From the NCBI RefSeq assembly GCF_030272615.1, contig NC_081414.1:49218501-49282500 (forward strand): a DNA stretch of 64,000 bases, read 5' to 3'. Position 1 is the first letter of the stretch. Every line of letters begins with the position of its first letter. Shown in pieces: positions 1-12,205 of this stretch. The position numbers and the translations under genes are program-made. The DNA comes from Cryptomeria japonica. Its lineage: Eukaryota; Streptophyta; Pinopsida; Cupressales; Cupressaceae. The notes below the pieces were generated by a model that did not search any database, was not told where the DNA came from, and worked only from the letters and a program-made list of their open reading frames with translations.

Positions 1-141
1 GAAAGACTCGATGCTCGCAAATGATAAAGACCAAGTGCGAATCATAGGAGAAATGTTAATGCGACGCAAAAACCTAAAATAAGGCAATGCGCAAATGTTA
101 AATACGACTCCGCAAGCGTTGACCATTTTTAGGTGTCTACA
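1..141 (-). repeat. 3' LTR of element A, truncated by window edge
   Basis: About 97% identical by eye to 8284-8425. The minus-strand LTR starts TGTAGACACC at 141, directly after a polypurine tract. Confidence 0.88.
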
Positions 142-156
142 TTTTGCCCCTCTTTG
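142..156 (-). other. Polypurine tract of element A
   Basis: Minus strand reads CAAAGAGGGGCAAAA immediately before the LTR start. The same tract precedes the 3' LTR of element Z at 63287-63301. Confidence 0.85.
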
Positions 157-639
157 AGACAATGCAATTTTAAGCGTTGTTTCAAAGAACAATAATGAAA
201 ATGCCCCAGACAATGACAATGACATATGCATGCCCCCTCGAGGAATTGGTTGGAAACATCCAGAAAAGAGGCCAATTGATCGATAAGAATGATAGAACAT
301 GATAGGATCAAACGGACTGCCAAGACTGACGGAAGAAATGTTAGTAAGAAGAAATGAGACAGAAAATAGTTAGAGACGAAGAAAAAATTGCTTTCACTAA
401 TGCACTTTGTAGGTGAGAACCTTTATTTAATGTAGCAAAATGGATGCGTAGCATCATGGCATTGAAGGCCAGAGCTGAAATGCAACCCTTTTTGCAAAAG
501 ACAGACACATCACAGACAAACAACAATCACAACCAAAAAAAAAAAAGAACCATGAACCATCCTGACAAATTCCAACAAGTCAAACAAACATCTTGATCTT
601 CATTGTCAAAAGTTGAAAGTGCTGATAGGACGATCATGC

Positions 640-715
640 TGTCTGGTTTCAGGACATGCGGTACCCCGTCTAAGACAGGACACAGTCTGGTTTCGAGTAT
701 ACCACACCCTGTATA
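640..715 (-). repeat. Two-copy ~50-bp repeat in the 3' region of element A
   Basis: Two copies of a unit containing ctggttt(c) and taagac lie about 50 bp apart. On the minus strand they include GTCTTATACAGG and GAAACCAGAC, which resemble the ~50-bp repeats before the W insertion in element Z (54968-55078). Confidence 0.6.
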
Positions 716-954
716 AGACCCATGATAGTATGCCAAGGACAAATAAATTTGCGGTTGATTGATATGACAATTCAGATCAGTTTGAATGTCTGGTTTGATT
801 GAAAAGTTCATCTGTTAACGCATGATTTCATTAAAGCACAATGTGTGATTGTGTGTCGTTGGATGGATGCTTAGTGATTTGTCTTATGCACAAAAAGGAT
901 CATTGATTGCAAAATGCTTGTTTTTTTGGATTTTAATGTTTTGAAATGTTTTTG

Positions 955-1236
955 CTCATTTTTTCAGGACTTTTTATGACTTTTTAGGGATTATTTCAGG
1001 ACATTTTTCAATTTTTAGGGATTATTTCAAGACATTTTTCAATTTTTTAGGGATTATTTCAGGACATTTTTCAATTTTTATGATTTTTTCAGGACATTAT
1101 TTGATTTTTATGATTTTTTCAGGACATTATTCAATTTTTTATGATTTTTTCAGGACATTATTCAATTTTTATGATTTTTTCAGGACATTATTTGATTTTT
1201 ATGATTTTTTCAGGACATTATTCAATTTTTTTGATT
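955..1236 (-). repeat. A-rich tandem array (T-rich on plus strand) 3' of the element A ORF
   Basis: About eight imperfect units of 31-36 bp, each containing ttcaggacatt followed by a T-rich stretch. On the sense strand of element A the array is A-rich and lies downstream of the ORF end at 2185. Units differ mainly in the linker (agggattatttc versus atgattttttc). Confidence 0.85.
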
Positions 1237-1880
1237 TTGCCCCCAATGTCTAGCAAGGCAAGGAATATGATAGGTGAATAAATAGGCTTTCTGAAATGAT
1301 GGTGGATAGAGGGAAGACAAAGGCCTTTTATTATGGAGACAATACGGATGCAATTTTCAAGGGCTATTGCGTGATGGGACAAGAGACTGGATATGACAAT
1401 TGAAAGCAGTGATAGGGCATGAGGGACATGTCAAGAGGTGTTTGAAACCATGTTTAAATTTTGCGTCCTTATTACAGAACAAGATCAAGGAATGAAAAAG
1501 AGTGTATGGATAGTGATAAGATATGGATAGAATAAGCAAGACCAAGAATGGATAAGGGACATGGACTGAAGTTCGGGATTGGCTAAGGGATAGTGGCAGA
1601 AAGTTGCAATAAGACAAGGAATATGGATGAAAGGTTATAATAAGCAAATGGCTAAATGACCAAAAGCTATGATAGACTAAAAGCTGCAAACAGGATTCAT
1701 GCTGCTCATGACGATCCTCAGCCTTGTCAAGATCAAAGGTGGAAAAAGGAAATGGACATGAGGGACAATAGGATATGAAGGGTAATGACATGGTATGATA
1801 AGATAATGAAGGGCAATAGGATATGAAGGAGGAAACCTGCCCCCAAGTGTGGTGTGCAAGAAGTTCATAAATTACGCATG

Positions 1881-1942
1881 ACGCCTGTTTGCCAGGTTTT
1901 CATCACGGTACTTGCCCAAAGCGCCTATTTGCCAGGTTTTCA
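1881..1942 (-). repeat. Pair of 22-bp direct repeats
   Basis: 1881-1902 and 1921-1942 are near-identical (unit cgcct-tttgccaggttttca) with a 40-bp period, in the 3' untranslated part of element A. Confidence 0.75.
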
Positions 1943-2184
1943 CTAGTGGACGAATTATTTTTGCTTTGCTTTTTTTTTCACTTTTTTTTTTCATTTTTTT
2001 TTTTTACTTTTTTTGACTTTTTCAATAGAAGATGGACACATGATAGGGGATGGAAGAAGGACTCAAGCATCTTTTTGTTTGGATAGTAGCCTTGAAAAAA
2101 AAATGGACCATGACCTTTAAAAGTATGCTCAAAGACGTTGGTAGGATAAGGACATGGAAAATAAGATGAAACTAAGGCAAGGAT

Positions 2185-5128
2185 TTATGCAAAGGATTGG
2201 ACCAAAGGGATGGAAGGATGGAAAATATGCATTGGATAGTGGATAGGGTATTGGAAGAATTGGGCTTTAGTGGATGGAAATGAAGGCAAGATCAACATTG
2301 GCACACACCTTGAGGGGTGATGGACTGATGGAGGAAAAATGTATTTTGGATATTGAGATTTTGAGGAAGGAAAGGCTATGGATTTTGGGACATAAGGGCC
2401 CAAAATGGATGAAGAAGGTGATGGAGGAACAGATTTGAGAGGTTTGGATGGAGGAATAGCAACTTTGGATGCCAAGTTGGATTTTTCTTTTTGTGCTTCA
2501 AGGAGCTGCTTAGGGATCCACATGGTTTTTGATTTTTCATGCTTTTGTGGTTCCTTGGAGTGCATTGCTTGCACAAGGGATTTAGGAACCCATATATATT
2601 TTGACTTTGCTTTATTTTGCTCAGTGGGCCTTTGTGGCCTTTTGGATATTTCTTTTTCTTTATAGATCATATTGTTCTTTGTTTTGACATGTCAATTATA
2701 TTGGACATGTTGATCCTGGAATACATGTGGATTTCTAGACTTATGACTTTTATACTTGGCATCCAAATTGCTTGGAGGGGGAAATGAATGCATGGATGGA
2801 TAGGAATGAAGTGGAGTTCTTTTGGATTGATGAAATTTACTCAAGGATGTGTGCCTTTGCTGACCTTGCTTAAAGGAGGAAGGGATATAAGGACCTAAGA
2901 TGGATGGAAGAGATGATGGGGAAGGTGTATGTTTTGATTTTGATGGAGGGATACCAATGTCTTGAGAGTGAGTTGTGTAGACATGACCCTTAAGATCTTC
3001 TTTGACATGAAGGGATTCTCGCTTATGAAGGTCTACTCCTTTGCCTTTATGAATATCTTGACTTGTAGGAGACTCTTTTCTTTGGGAAGAAGACGTGAGT
3101 CCATTATGAGGTGGATATGATATGAGAGAAATAATGAGATCTTGAAGTGGATCAGATTGCACCAAAGTGGAAGAACCCATTGTGCATGTCGAGGGTTCAT
3201 GAACATCTTGCATTGACACGTTAGAATCATGAGGGGGATTAGGATTATGAGGGGGACTAGGATTGTGTAGTGGACATGGTTCAATGACAGGCTCTTCAAG
3301 AGATGGAATGGGAGAAATAATGGGATCATCACAAGAAATGAGATCTTGGAGTGTATATGGAGCATTAAGACAAGGAGGTGGAGGAACAAAAGGATCTTGT
3401 GGAGGATTTAAAGGAATAATTTGATCTTGAGAAGGAGGAAGATCATTGGAATCCTCTTAAAAGGTGCTTTTCTCTTGACTTTCAATGGGATCATTGGAAA
3501 GGATGGAAGGGATATCTTGATCTTGCTCGGGAAGTTGAATGTCAATGGGATTTGAAAGGACATTGTATTCATGAAATGGAAGGGGATCATTTGGGATTAG
3601 ATGGACTGGGATATCTTGATCTTTCTTAGGAAGTGGAATGTCAATGGGATTTGAAAGGACATTGTGTTCTTGGAATGGAAGGGGATCATTTGGGATTGGA
3701 TGGACTGGGATATCCTGATCTTGCTCGGGGAATGGAGTGTCAATAGGTCTTTGGATAGGATGGACAAGAATAATGAAATCATTGCGAGTGTCTGGGGAAA
3801 TGGGATCCTGGTCAATAATTGGATGGGATGATAAGGTTTCAGGATCTTGATCTTGATCTTCATTAGGACTCATTTCTTCATGCTCTAAATTATCATCTTG
3901 ACATGGGGTTGGACTTTGGATATGCATGGGGGATTTTGGCAAGGGAGCAATGTTTTGGCATGAAGGAAATACACTTTGAACATTTTTGATGGATTCTGGC
4001 AAGGAATCAATGCTTGAACATGAGGAAGAGGGACTTTGAATGGGGTCCTCTAAAATAGGTAATGGCAATAAAGTGCATGGTGGCATTGGGTCTTGTATTT
4101 CTGAAACATGACAAGGATGTGCATCATGAACTGGATTATCTTGGCAATCAATTATGGATAGCCCTTGGATAATTTCATCCTTGGGTGTATTGTTTGATAA
4201 GGACAATATGGAAGGTTCTTGTGAAACTTCTAGAGGTGTAGGGATAGATGCCACTAGAGAGTCAATTTGTTTATGGGGGGATGAGGCATTGCTAGACATA
4301 ATTGTATTATCTTGATCTTCCTCAAAGAACTCACTTGGTAATTTCCTTAAGATCATTGCAATAAAGCCACCTTTCTTTTGAGGTTTTGACATAGTTGTAT
4401 CTGGAATTTGAACTTGTTTGGAAAGAATTTGGTTTGATGTCATGTTTTGATTTCGAACTAGATGTTGATCAGACTGGTTTGACATGTTCAAAATTTGGCT
4501 TGGTGCATGTTGCAAGTTTTGTTTTTGAATTTGTGATTGTGGTTGTTGACATTGATATGTTGATTGAACTTGTTGATATTCCACCATTGGTTGAACTATT
4601 TGTGGACATTGTATAGTTGGTCGAACATATTGTTGAAATTGGACCATTGGTTGTATTGGTTGTATATGTTGAACAATTGGTTGAACCATTGGTTGTATTG
4701 GTTGAAAATCTGATTGATAGTAAACACCTTTTTGTTCTTGTTGTGGAGATAACATAATGTTGAAATTGTTGTTGTCTCTTTTCTTGAAATTGTTTCATCA
4801 TCTCTATTTGTGAGAGGAGAGCTGGTATATCTAATTGTTCAAGAAGAGATCTTACATCAAGTGGCTCAATATTTGGATTTCGACCTGGAAATTTTTGAAA
4901 CATTTTAGAAATTTGTGATCTATTCTTCTCAATGTTTTTCACTCTTTGTTCCAATATCTCCTCTTCTTGAGCTAGTTTCTCCTCTAGTTTTTGTATTTGG
5001 ACATTTACATCATCATGAAAAGTTTGATCCAAGTTCTGAGACATGTAGAGATTGGATTGACATGATTGATTTCTCAATTATGATGGCATGGCTTCGTAAG
5101 AAGGTTGAGACCTCATTTCAACAAACAT
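2185..5128 (-). pseudogene. Broken ~980-codon ORF of element A, function unknown
   Basis: I do not recognise this protein. The longest consistent reading starts with ATG at 5128 and ends at TAA 2187-2185. It is interrupted by TAA at 5080-5078, one frameshift near 4750-4780, TAA at 3459-3457 and TGA at 2694-2692; the reading frame continues past each in-frame stop. From the N-terminus it has a predicted coiled coil (positions ~5010-4890, rich in E, K, Q), a Q/P/V-rich low-complexity stretch (~4730-4480), an acidic D/P/S-rich centre with 33-residue repeats, and a basic C-terminus in which ILGPY-(I/V)-P and a K-x-(I/M)-W-(V/I)-P-K-x-L motif each occur twice. No zinc knuckle, DSG/DTG or RT motif is present. 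It could be a gag-derived or captured host-derived protein, or a protein retained for a role in trans. Confidence 0.55.
3507..3760 (-). repeat. 99-101-bp tandem repeats inside the element A ORF
   Basis: gggatatc-tgatct recurs near 3508, 3608 and 3707, giving about 2.5 units. The period is in frame and encodes a 33-residue proline/aspartate-rich unit containing NDPLPF and NVLSNPIDI. Confidence 0.85.
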
Positions 5129-6394
5129 GTCACTATGCAATGCAACTAATGGGATTGACAAATGCAACCTAAAGGATGACAATGCAACTTAATGTTTTTG
5201 TTGTTTTTCAAGATTTTGACAAACTCATGAATGCAATTCTAAAAATGAGACCCTTAGGAAATTGAAATGATGTCTAGACCTTAAAGGACAAAAGGACCAA
5301 GTGACAAAAGGACAAAATGACAATGTCTCCCCTATATGCTTGGATACTAAGCTAGGTTTGACCAAAATGACAATAATGACAAAGAGACAAAAGTTTGATA
5401 AGGTTAAGACTTCTTAACAATGACTTAGGGTTTATCAAAGATTTGCATTACTCAAGTATGACAAAACCTAGTTTTGAGACTATATGCAAAGGGACAATTA
5501 CTATGCAAATGACCCTAATATGATATGATAATGACCTAAGCTTAATGAAGAAACCTAGGGTATGCAAATATGAATGTATGATAATGGTATTACTCTAATG
5601 CAAGAGGACACATGCAAATGGATGACCCTTATTGATATGCAAGGGAGTATGACCTAGGTGAAACCTAACCTTGGTACTTGACAATGACTTTGCAAAATGC
5701 AAACCTAGGATGAACCTAAATCTAAGTGACATGAATGTTGAGAAAAGATTTTGAAAAATGTTTGACAACCATGTTTGAAGATGTTTTGAATTTGAACTTT
5801 GTTGGATGAAATGTTCTTGTATTTAACCTTGTTTTGAATTAATTTGCCTTGTTTTTGAAATGAGATGCAATTCAACTTTTGACAAGCAAAGAATACAAGA
5901 TATTTTAACATAGACTCAAGACAATCATGCTCATTCACACATTTCTTATGGTAGGCAAGGACATTAGGTACTTGAGAGGTAGACTCGTTATGGGATTCAA
6001 TGAGAATACATAGATGCTTGACCCCACAGGCTCCCCTCCATGGCACTCACTTCTCAGGGCAGCCAAGCATCAGTCCCCATGGAAATCTCCCCATGGAAAA
6101 CTTAGTATCTCTTCCAAGTATCCGAACTTGTCCTTCTCAAGCAACTAGAAGGATTTTTGGCCTCTAAATACAAGGTGTTTAGTAAGGATTTCTGTTAAGC
6201 GTTACTCCTTGATGTCACGCAAGCGTGATTGAGACATTAAGCCCATCAAGATACCAAACAAATGTAGTCGTGCAAGCACGATTTAGACCCATGAGGCCCT
6301 ACTTAGATGTTGATATGAGAAAGAGTTCAAGGGTCATCACTTCCCAAGTAACTACAATTCCCACGTAACCCTTCCTTCAAAGCTTTCGCTCATC

Positions 6395-6463
6395 AGGTAT
6401 TTGTTTATAGTGAGTTAGAATGCCAAGGTATTCTGTACTCACTTTGGGTCGTTCCCTTCTCAC
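6395..6463 (-). promoter_or_regulatory. Leader block conserved between elements A and Z
   Basis: Minus strand begins GTGAGAAGGGAACGACCC and about 50 nt later reads CACTATAAA followed by GATGA. Element Z has GTGAGAGGGGAACGACCT at 44882 and CACTATAAA at 44932, with the same spacing, although the LTR bodies differ. Function unknown; packaging or translation control are guesses. Confidence 0.65.
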
Positions 6464-6930
6464 GATTGTCACTTGCTTGCAAAAGCAAATGGTCGGGAAG
6501 GCAGGCCCTCTAAAGGTGACACACAATCAAAACAATGAGCATGGTATCGAAGATCTGGATTTCTGATCACCCTAAGAAGGATGAGAGCATACTCTCCTAC
6601 TCCAATGTCAAACTCAACAATCAAAGCAAAAACATGTTCATTCCAACCTATTTAGAAATCATACTAGGTGTCTATAACATTAATGGCAAACACCAAGTTT
6701 AGTTGTTTCTCCAAGGCAACCTGCAAAACTCAAGTTAGAAGTTTGAGGTGTTTATTCTTTGACTATCGATTCTGCATAAAACATGTTAGTAGTTTCATTT
6801 TTTGTCTTTGCCATACGTATGCCAAGATGCTGCACAGATAATTAGTACCAAAAACCAAAAAGCAGAAAACATAATGCAAAAACAAACAATTTTCAAGTAA
6901 AACACTGCATTTTCACCTCTGTTTATGGAC

Positions 6931-7050
6931 TTTACACAGGCGCAAAACTCATGACACAGGCGCAGAACTCATAACACAAGCGCAGAATGTCTCTAACACA
7001 AGCACAGAATGCTTAACATAGGTGCAAGTTGTCTTACACAGGCGCAAAAG
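6931..7050 (-). repeat. Short-motif array in element A leader (ACACAGGCGCA type)
   Basis: Six imperfect copies of acacaggcgcaRaa spaced about 20 bp apart, starting ~100 nt downstream of the primer-binding site on the sense (minus) strand. Confidence 0.85.
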
Positions 7051-7148
7051 TCCCCAGAAAACCCTGCACTGCCCTGTTTTTGGTTTTTTTGACCTGCAAA
7101 TCAACTCAAAAGCACTCAAAAACACAGTTAAGGGGTTAAATGGTTAGT

Positions 7149-7167
7149 GTTCACGTCGGGTTCACCA
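7149..7167 (-). other. Primer-binding site of element A
   Basis: Minus strand TGGTGAACCCGACGTGAAC begins five bases after the LTR end. Elements X (39702) and W (56329) have nearly the same sequence. I could not assign the tRNA. Confidence 0.8.
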
Positions 7168-7172
7168 ATTAA

Positions 7173-8425
7173 TGTAGCATAGGAATTCGGAAATCATCAC
7201 AAACAATATAAAAACTAACCATTAGCTCAATCATGAAAGCACAATTGCAATGATCTATCCTAAACACACTCAATAAAGACATAAAGATAAAACATTCAAA
7301 AGTAAATACTATGCAAACCATATGCAGATCTGAATGCTTCCTTCATGCAGCTCCATTGTTCTTCTTTCCTCTTCAAATAGTTTGGTTGTGGATCTCACCT
7401 ACAAGTGCACATACATGATTGAAAGCAAATAGGTAAGAAAATTGCTCAAAAGTACTCAAAGCGTGATTGATTAGAAATTCGATAATCTGATTAGGGATTC
7501 AAAATGCAATCAATTGGGATCCTTGATTGAAGAAATTCATCCAATTTATAGACAAATTGGAGAGATGATCAAATTAGCATGATAATGATTCAAATAGAAA
7601 TTCAAATCAAGAATAGCAAAATTATGACATGTGTATGACAAATTGCTATGCAAGGATTTATGACAATTTATGACAATTTATGACAAATTGCTATGCAAAG
7701 ATTTATGACAAGATTTTGAAATAGAAATAGACATTTAGGAATTTAGGAGAAATTAGAAAATTAAGTTAGAAATGATGACTTGGAAATTAGGAAATTGATG
7801 CAAATAGGTAAATTAATTAATAATTTCTCATTAACTAATTAATTTACAAAAATAGGAGGAAATTGAATTAGCCAATTAAATAAACATTTAATTGTGATGA
7901 GAAGACTTAGGATAAATAAATAAATTATTTAACCTAGAGGGAAAATGCCAAACAAGATTAAATGAATAAATCATAAAACCTTGGAAGATGAATTAGAAAT
8001 GCAAAGACGCCAATTAGGTCTTGACAAAGGATAATTGATATTGATTCGATCATGATTTTGAATTAATAAATGATTTGCTTGATAAATGCGCCGATTGATG
8101 AGGAACAATGACTAATTGATTCAAATTGACATGATTGAAAAGGATGACGATTGATGTCAAATCAATCGTAAAACGACGAGATTGACAAGTTGATAAGAGA
8201 TTGACAAGATCGACCAAAATCATGATTAAAGATTGTTGTTGACAAGACCAAATTTGAAAGCGAGACAAATGAAGAATGCAGAAGAAAGACTCGATGCTCG
8301 CAAATGATAAAAACCAAGTGCGAATCATAGGAGAAATGTTAATGCAACGCAAAAACCTAAAATAAGGCAATGCGTAAATGTTAAAATACGACTCTGCAAG
8401 CGTTGACCATTTTTAGGTGTCTACA
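7173..8425 (-). repeat. 5' LTR of element A (1253 bp)
   Basis: Ends are TG...CA (TGTAGACACC at 8425, ATGCTACA at 7173). A TATA-like TATAAAT lies at 7550-7544 on the minus strand. The outer 142 bases match 1-141. Confidence 0.85.
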
Positions 8426-11400
8426 GATATGTTGGTTGGCAAGCTGGCTGCATTTGAGTTGAGAAAATTTGGAGAATCACATGGTAAATCTGAGACTGCA
8501 TTCAAAGCCTTTGTATTCGGGAAGCAATTGTATGATCCAAGAGAGAGTTCATCTAGGAATTCAAGATATGAAAGAGAGTTGAGAGAGATGGAAGAACAGA
8601 GGAAAGAGTTGGATGATCTTGAAGCACTTATTGCTCAGAGATTGCCTAAGGGAGATAGTAAGTATGATGGAAAGTTACCTTTGAAATGTTTCTCTTGTAA
8701 TAAGATAGGACATTTTTCTTCTAGGTGTCCTAAAAGAATGTCTAGGCATGATAAGCATGAAAGACATGATAGATTTGATAAGCATGTTAGATTTGATAAG
8801 TATGATAGATATGAGAAGCATGATAAGCATGATAAGCCCTACAAGCCCTACCAGAAGTACATAAATTAGAAGAGATGCTATTATGTTGTTGATGAAGATA
8901 TGACAAATGAAGAATCAGACAATGGGAATTCAAGAGATAAGTTTGTGTTTATTGCTATCAAAGAAGATGATCCAATACCAGTGAATCATACAAGCTGCAT
9001 TGTTGAGGAGAAAGATTTGGTTGCTAAGATTGACGAGAAAGATAAATGGGTAATTGGCAATGGTTGTTCACATCATATGACAGATGATAAAAGTAAATTT
9101 GTAAATATGGTAAGGTATGATGGTGGTATAGTAAGATTTGGAAATGATAAAGCTTTTGTGATTTGTCGTAGAGGTTCTATATCCTTTGATGGTAAGAATA
9201 ACACTATTGATGTCTTATATGTTGAAGGATTAAAGCATAATCTACTAAGTGTTAAACAGATGGTTGATAAGGGATATGCACTATAATTCAAGAATGATAA
9301 ATGCAAGATTATGAAGCCCTCTAATAGGGTATGTAAAGAATGTCAATTGGGGAAGCAAACAAGAACATTATTTAAAAACAAATTATATACATCTAATGGA
9401 TTGCTAGATCTTATGCATACTAACTTGTGTGGTCCTACCAAAGTGAGCAGCATGCAGGGTGATAGGTTTTTCATGTTGTTGATTGATGATTACTCTAGAA
9501 TGATGTGGGTGACTTTTCTAAGGGAGAAATCAGAATCATTGAAAAAATTTAAGATATTCAAAGCAAAGGTGGAGACTGAGACAGGGTTGAAGCTAAAGTG
9601 GCTGAGATCTGACGAAGGAGGATAATTTACGTCTGGTGAGTTTGATACATTCTATGAGAGGAATGAAATTAGAAGACAGATATATACTCCTAGAACCCCT
9701 CAACAGAATGGAGTTGTTGAAAGGAAGAACAAAACAATCTTGGATGCTGCTAGAACAATGTTGATTGAAAGAAATGTTGTGCAAACCTTTTGGAAGGAAT
9801 TTGTTAGCACTGTTGTTTACACATTCAACTGGGTGCATATAAAAGGTGATTCTGGTAAGACTCCTTATGAGCTATGGTTTGGTCATGTTCCTACAGTTAG
9901 ATATTTCAGAGTTTTTGGAAGAAAATTTTATATAAAAAGAGATGAGGATATAGGAAAGTTTGATGCAAGATGTGATGAAGGAATCTTCTTGGGATATCCT
10001 ACTAAAAGCAAGACCTACTGGTGTTATAATAAGAGGTTGAAGAAGATAGTAGAAATTTCAAATGTAAAAGTTGATGAATATTTTGGTAAGAAGATCAGAG
10101 CATGCATATATGAGATTGATGAATAGGATATTGTCTCTAAGCTTGCATAGAAGAAGATCCTAAAGAAGATTAATCTGGTAGAGATAGTTGATCTAGATAC
10201 TACTAGTGAAGGACTTCAAGAGCCCGAGAATCAGAATAATCTGAAGACTCCGAGGTATGTAAAATTGATTCGCTCTAAGAATCATATTATTGGTGATATG
10301 AACAAGGCTGTGATGACTAGGAGAAAGCTTGTCGATGAAGAGATGTATCTGATCTCTAAGATTGAGCCTAAATATGTTGCTAAAGCATGTAAGGATGAGA
10401 ATTGGATAAAAGCTATGGAGGAGGAGTTGAATCATATTGAAAAGAATAACACTTGGGAGCTTGTTCTGAGACCTAAAGAAAAAATGTGATTGGCACTAAA
10501 TGGGTGTTCTGGAATAAACTGAATGAAACCAGTGACGTGGTAAGAAACAAAGCAAGATTGGTATGTAAGGGATGCTCTAAGATGGAAGGAATTGATTATG
10601 ATGAAACTTTTGATCCTATAGCTAGAATTGAAGCTATTGGATTGTTGCTAGCTTATGCTACTTATAATAATTTCAAGGTTTATCAGATGGATGCCAAGTA
10701 AGCCTTTTTGAATGGTGATCTTGGGGAGGAAGTCTACATTGAGCAACCAGAAGGATTTTGTTTGTCAGATGAAGGAGACATGGTATACAGATTGAAGAAA
10801 GAACTGTATGGACTAAACCAAGCCCCTAGAGACTGGTATGAAAAATTAGATAAGTATTTGATGAAGTTGGGATTTTGTAAAGGTACTGTTGATAGTAACT
10901 TATACTTTAAGGTTGAGAATGATAACATTTTTATTGTTGAGGTATTTGTGGATGACATTATTCTTGGAGGACATGATGATTTGACTTTGAAGTTTCCTGA
11001 TGATATGCAAAAGGAATTTGAGATGTCTATGATAGGTGAGATGAAATTCTTCTTAAGATTATAGATTACTCAGACAGGTAAAGGTATTTTCATTTCTCAA
11101 TCTAAATATGTGAAGGAATTGTTGAAAATTTTTGGGTTGGCTGATACTAAACCTATTGGAACTCCTATGGTGATTGGATGCAAGTTGTCTACGAATGATG
11201 AATCTAAGAAAGTGAATCAGAATTTGTATAGATCTATGGTTGGTGGACTACTGTACCTGACTTAGACTAGACCGGATATTATGCATGATGTGTGTTTGTG
11301 CCAGATTTCAAGATGATCCTAAAGAGACTCATGTTTGTTGTTAAAAGAATTTTTAGATACTTGAAGGGAACTACTGACTATGGGCTATGGTATCTGAAGA

Positions 11401-11894
11401 ATGATGATTTTATGCTATGTGCCTATACTGATGGTGATTGGGCAGGTGATGTAGATGAGCGGAAGAGCACTACCAGTGAAGCTTTCATTTTGGGGAAGAA
11501 GTTGGTGTCATGGTCAAGCAAGAAACAAGATTCTATATCTCTATCTAGTGTTAAAATTGAATACATTGTTGCTGCTACAAATTGTACTCAAGTAGTTTGG
11601 ATGAAACATGTGCTGAAAGACATTAGAGTTGTGTATGATGAGCCTAATTTTATTTACTATGAAAATTCAAGTGCTATTAATATTTCCAAGAATTTGGTAC
11701 TGCATTCTAAAACGAAGCATATATCAATTAAGTATCATTTATTGAGGGAGAAAGTTAGTGATGAAGAAGTAAAACTGGAGTATGTATCTACAAAAGATCA
11801 AATCCTAGATATTTTCACTAAGCCTTTGCCTGCAGATACATTTGTGTATTTGAGAGACAAATTAGGGGTCTATGCCCCTCCTGATGAGAACTAG
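8426..11894 (+). pseudogene. copia1 gag-pol polyprotein, many stops and frameshifts
   Basis: The gag end carries a CCHC knuckle at 8687-8728 (CFSCNKIGHFSSRC) followed by a D/K/H-rich low-complexity tail. The protease motif at 9047-9070 reads WVIGNGCSHHM, so the catalytic Asp is Gly. A deletion near 9300-9312 removes the two His of the integrase HHCC finger; the CKECQLGK half remains. In the integrase core the first Asp is Asn (9422-9424), a TAA follows RSDEGG at 9623-9625, and the Glu region (QQNGVVERKN) is intact. RT has GTKWVF, MDAK, LYGLNQAPR and FVDD (10945-10956). RNase H has YTDGDWAG. Frameshifts occur near 10486 and between 11064 and 11310. It is certainly inactive. Confidence 0.92.
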
Positions 11895-12205
11895 GTGCAT
11901 TGAGATGCATCAATCTGGTGAACTTGATAGTCTTATATCTTTATCTGGGTTGATGAGTTGATGTTGCTACTCAGTTGGAGTAGTTAGTGAGTTGTTCAAA
12001 GCTGTGACTATGTTGTTTGGGGGAGAGAAGCTTGATCAGTTTATATCTTTGGCATTGTTGTCAAAGGGGGAGAGAAGCCTGTGAAAAACTGATTTAGCTT
12101 TGGAGTTTTGTGTGCATGACCTTAGGGGGAGCCTGTAAGATTTCATTGATGTTGGTTTATTCCTTTGCATTGATTGTTTTTCACATTAAAATGTTGCCAT
12201 CAATG

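Larger units (their letters stand above)
5129..7148 (-). other. Leader region of element A
   Basis: About 2 kb between the primer-binding site and the long ORF. It holds a small minus-strand ORF (6046-5705, 113 codons, no recognisable domain, probably fortuitous), the leader block shared with element Z (6395-6463) and a short-motif array (6931-7050). Confidence 0.7.
1..8425 (-). mobile_element. Element A: large non-autonomous (LARD-like) LTR retrotransposon, minus strand
   Basis: The first 141 bases reappear at 8284-8425 in the same orientation with about four substitutions and one indel, so both are the outer part of one LTR. Read on the minus strand the order is 5' LTR (8425-7173), primer-binding site (7167-7149), ~2 kb leader, a broken long ORF (5128-2185), 3' repeats, polypurine tract (156-142) and the start of the 3' LTR (141-1). 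No gag, protease, RT, RNase H or integrase motif is visible in the internal ~7 kb, so movement would need proteins from another element. It is inserted in copia1 gag; bases 8426-8430 (gatat) would be one target-site copy, the other lies outside the window. Confidence 0.85.

Noticed and set aside
4469-4750. Thr/Asn/Ser-rich reading (ISTTRTKRC...) overlapping the Q/P-rich part of the element A ORF
   Set aside because: It is the shifted frame of the same low-complexity DNA after the frameshift; the Q/P-rich frame joins to the long downstream ORF.
5705-6046. 113-codon minus-strand ORF in the A leader
   Set aside because: No domain, no counterpart in the Z leader, and close to the conserved non-coding block.
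6931-7050. CRISPR-like array (short repeats with spacers)
   Set aside because: Repeats are degenerate 11-15-mers, spacing varies, there are no cas genes, and the context is a plant retroelement.
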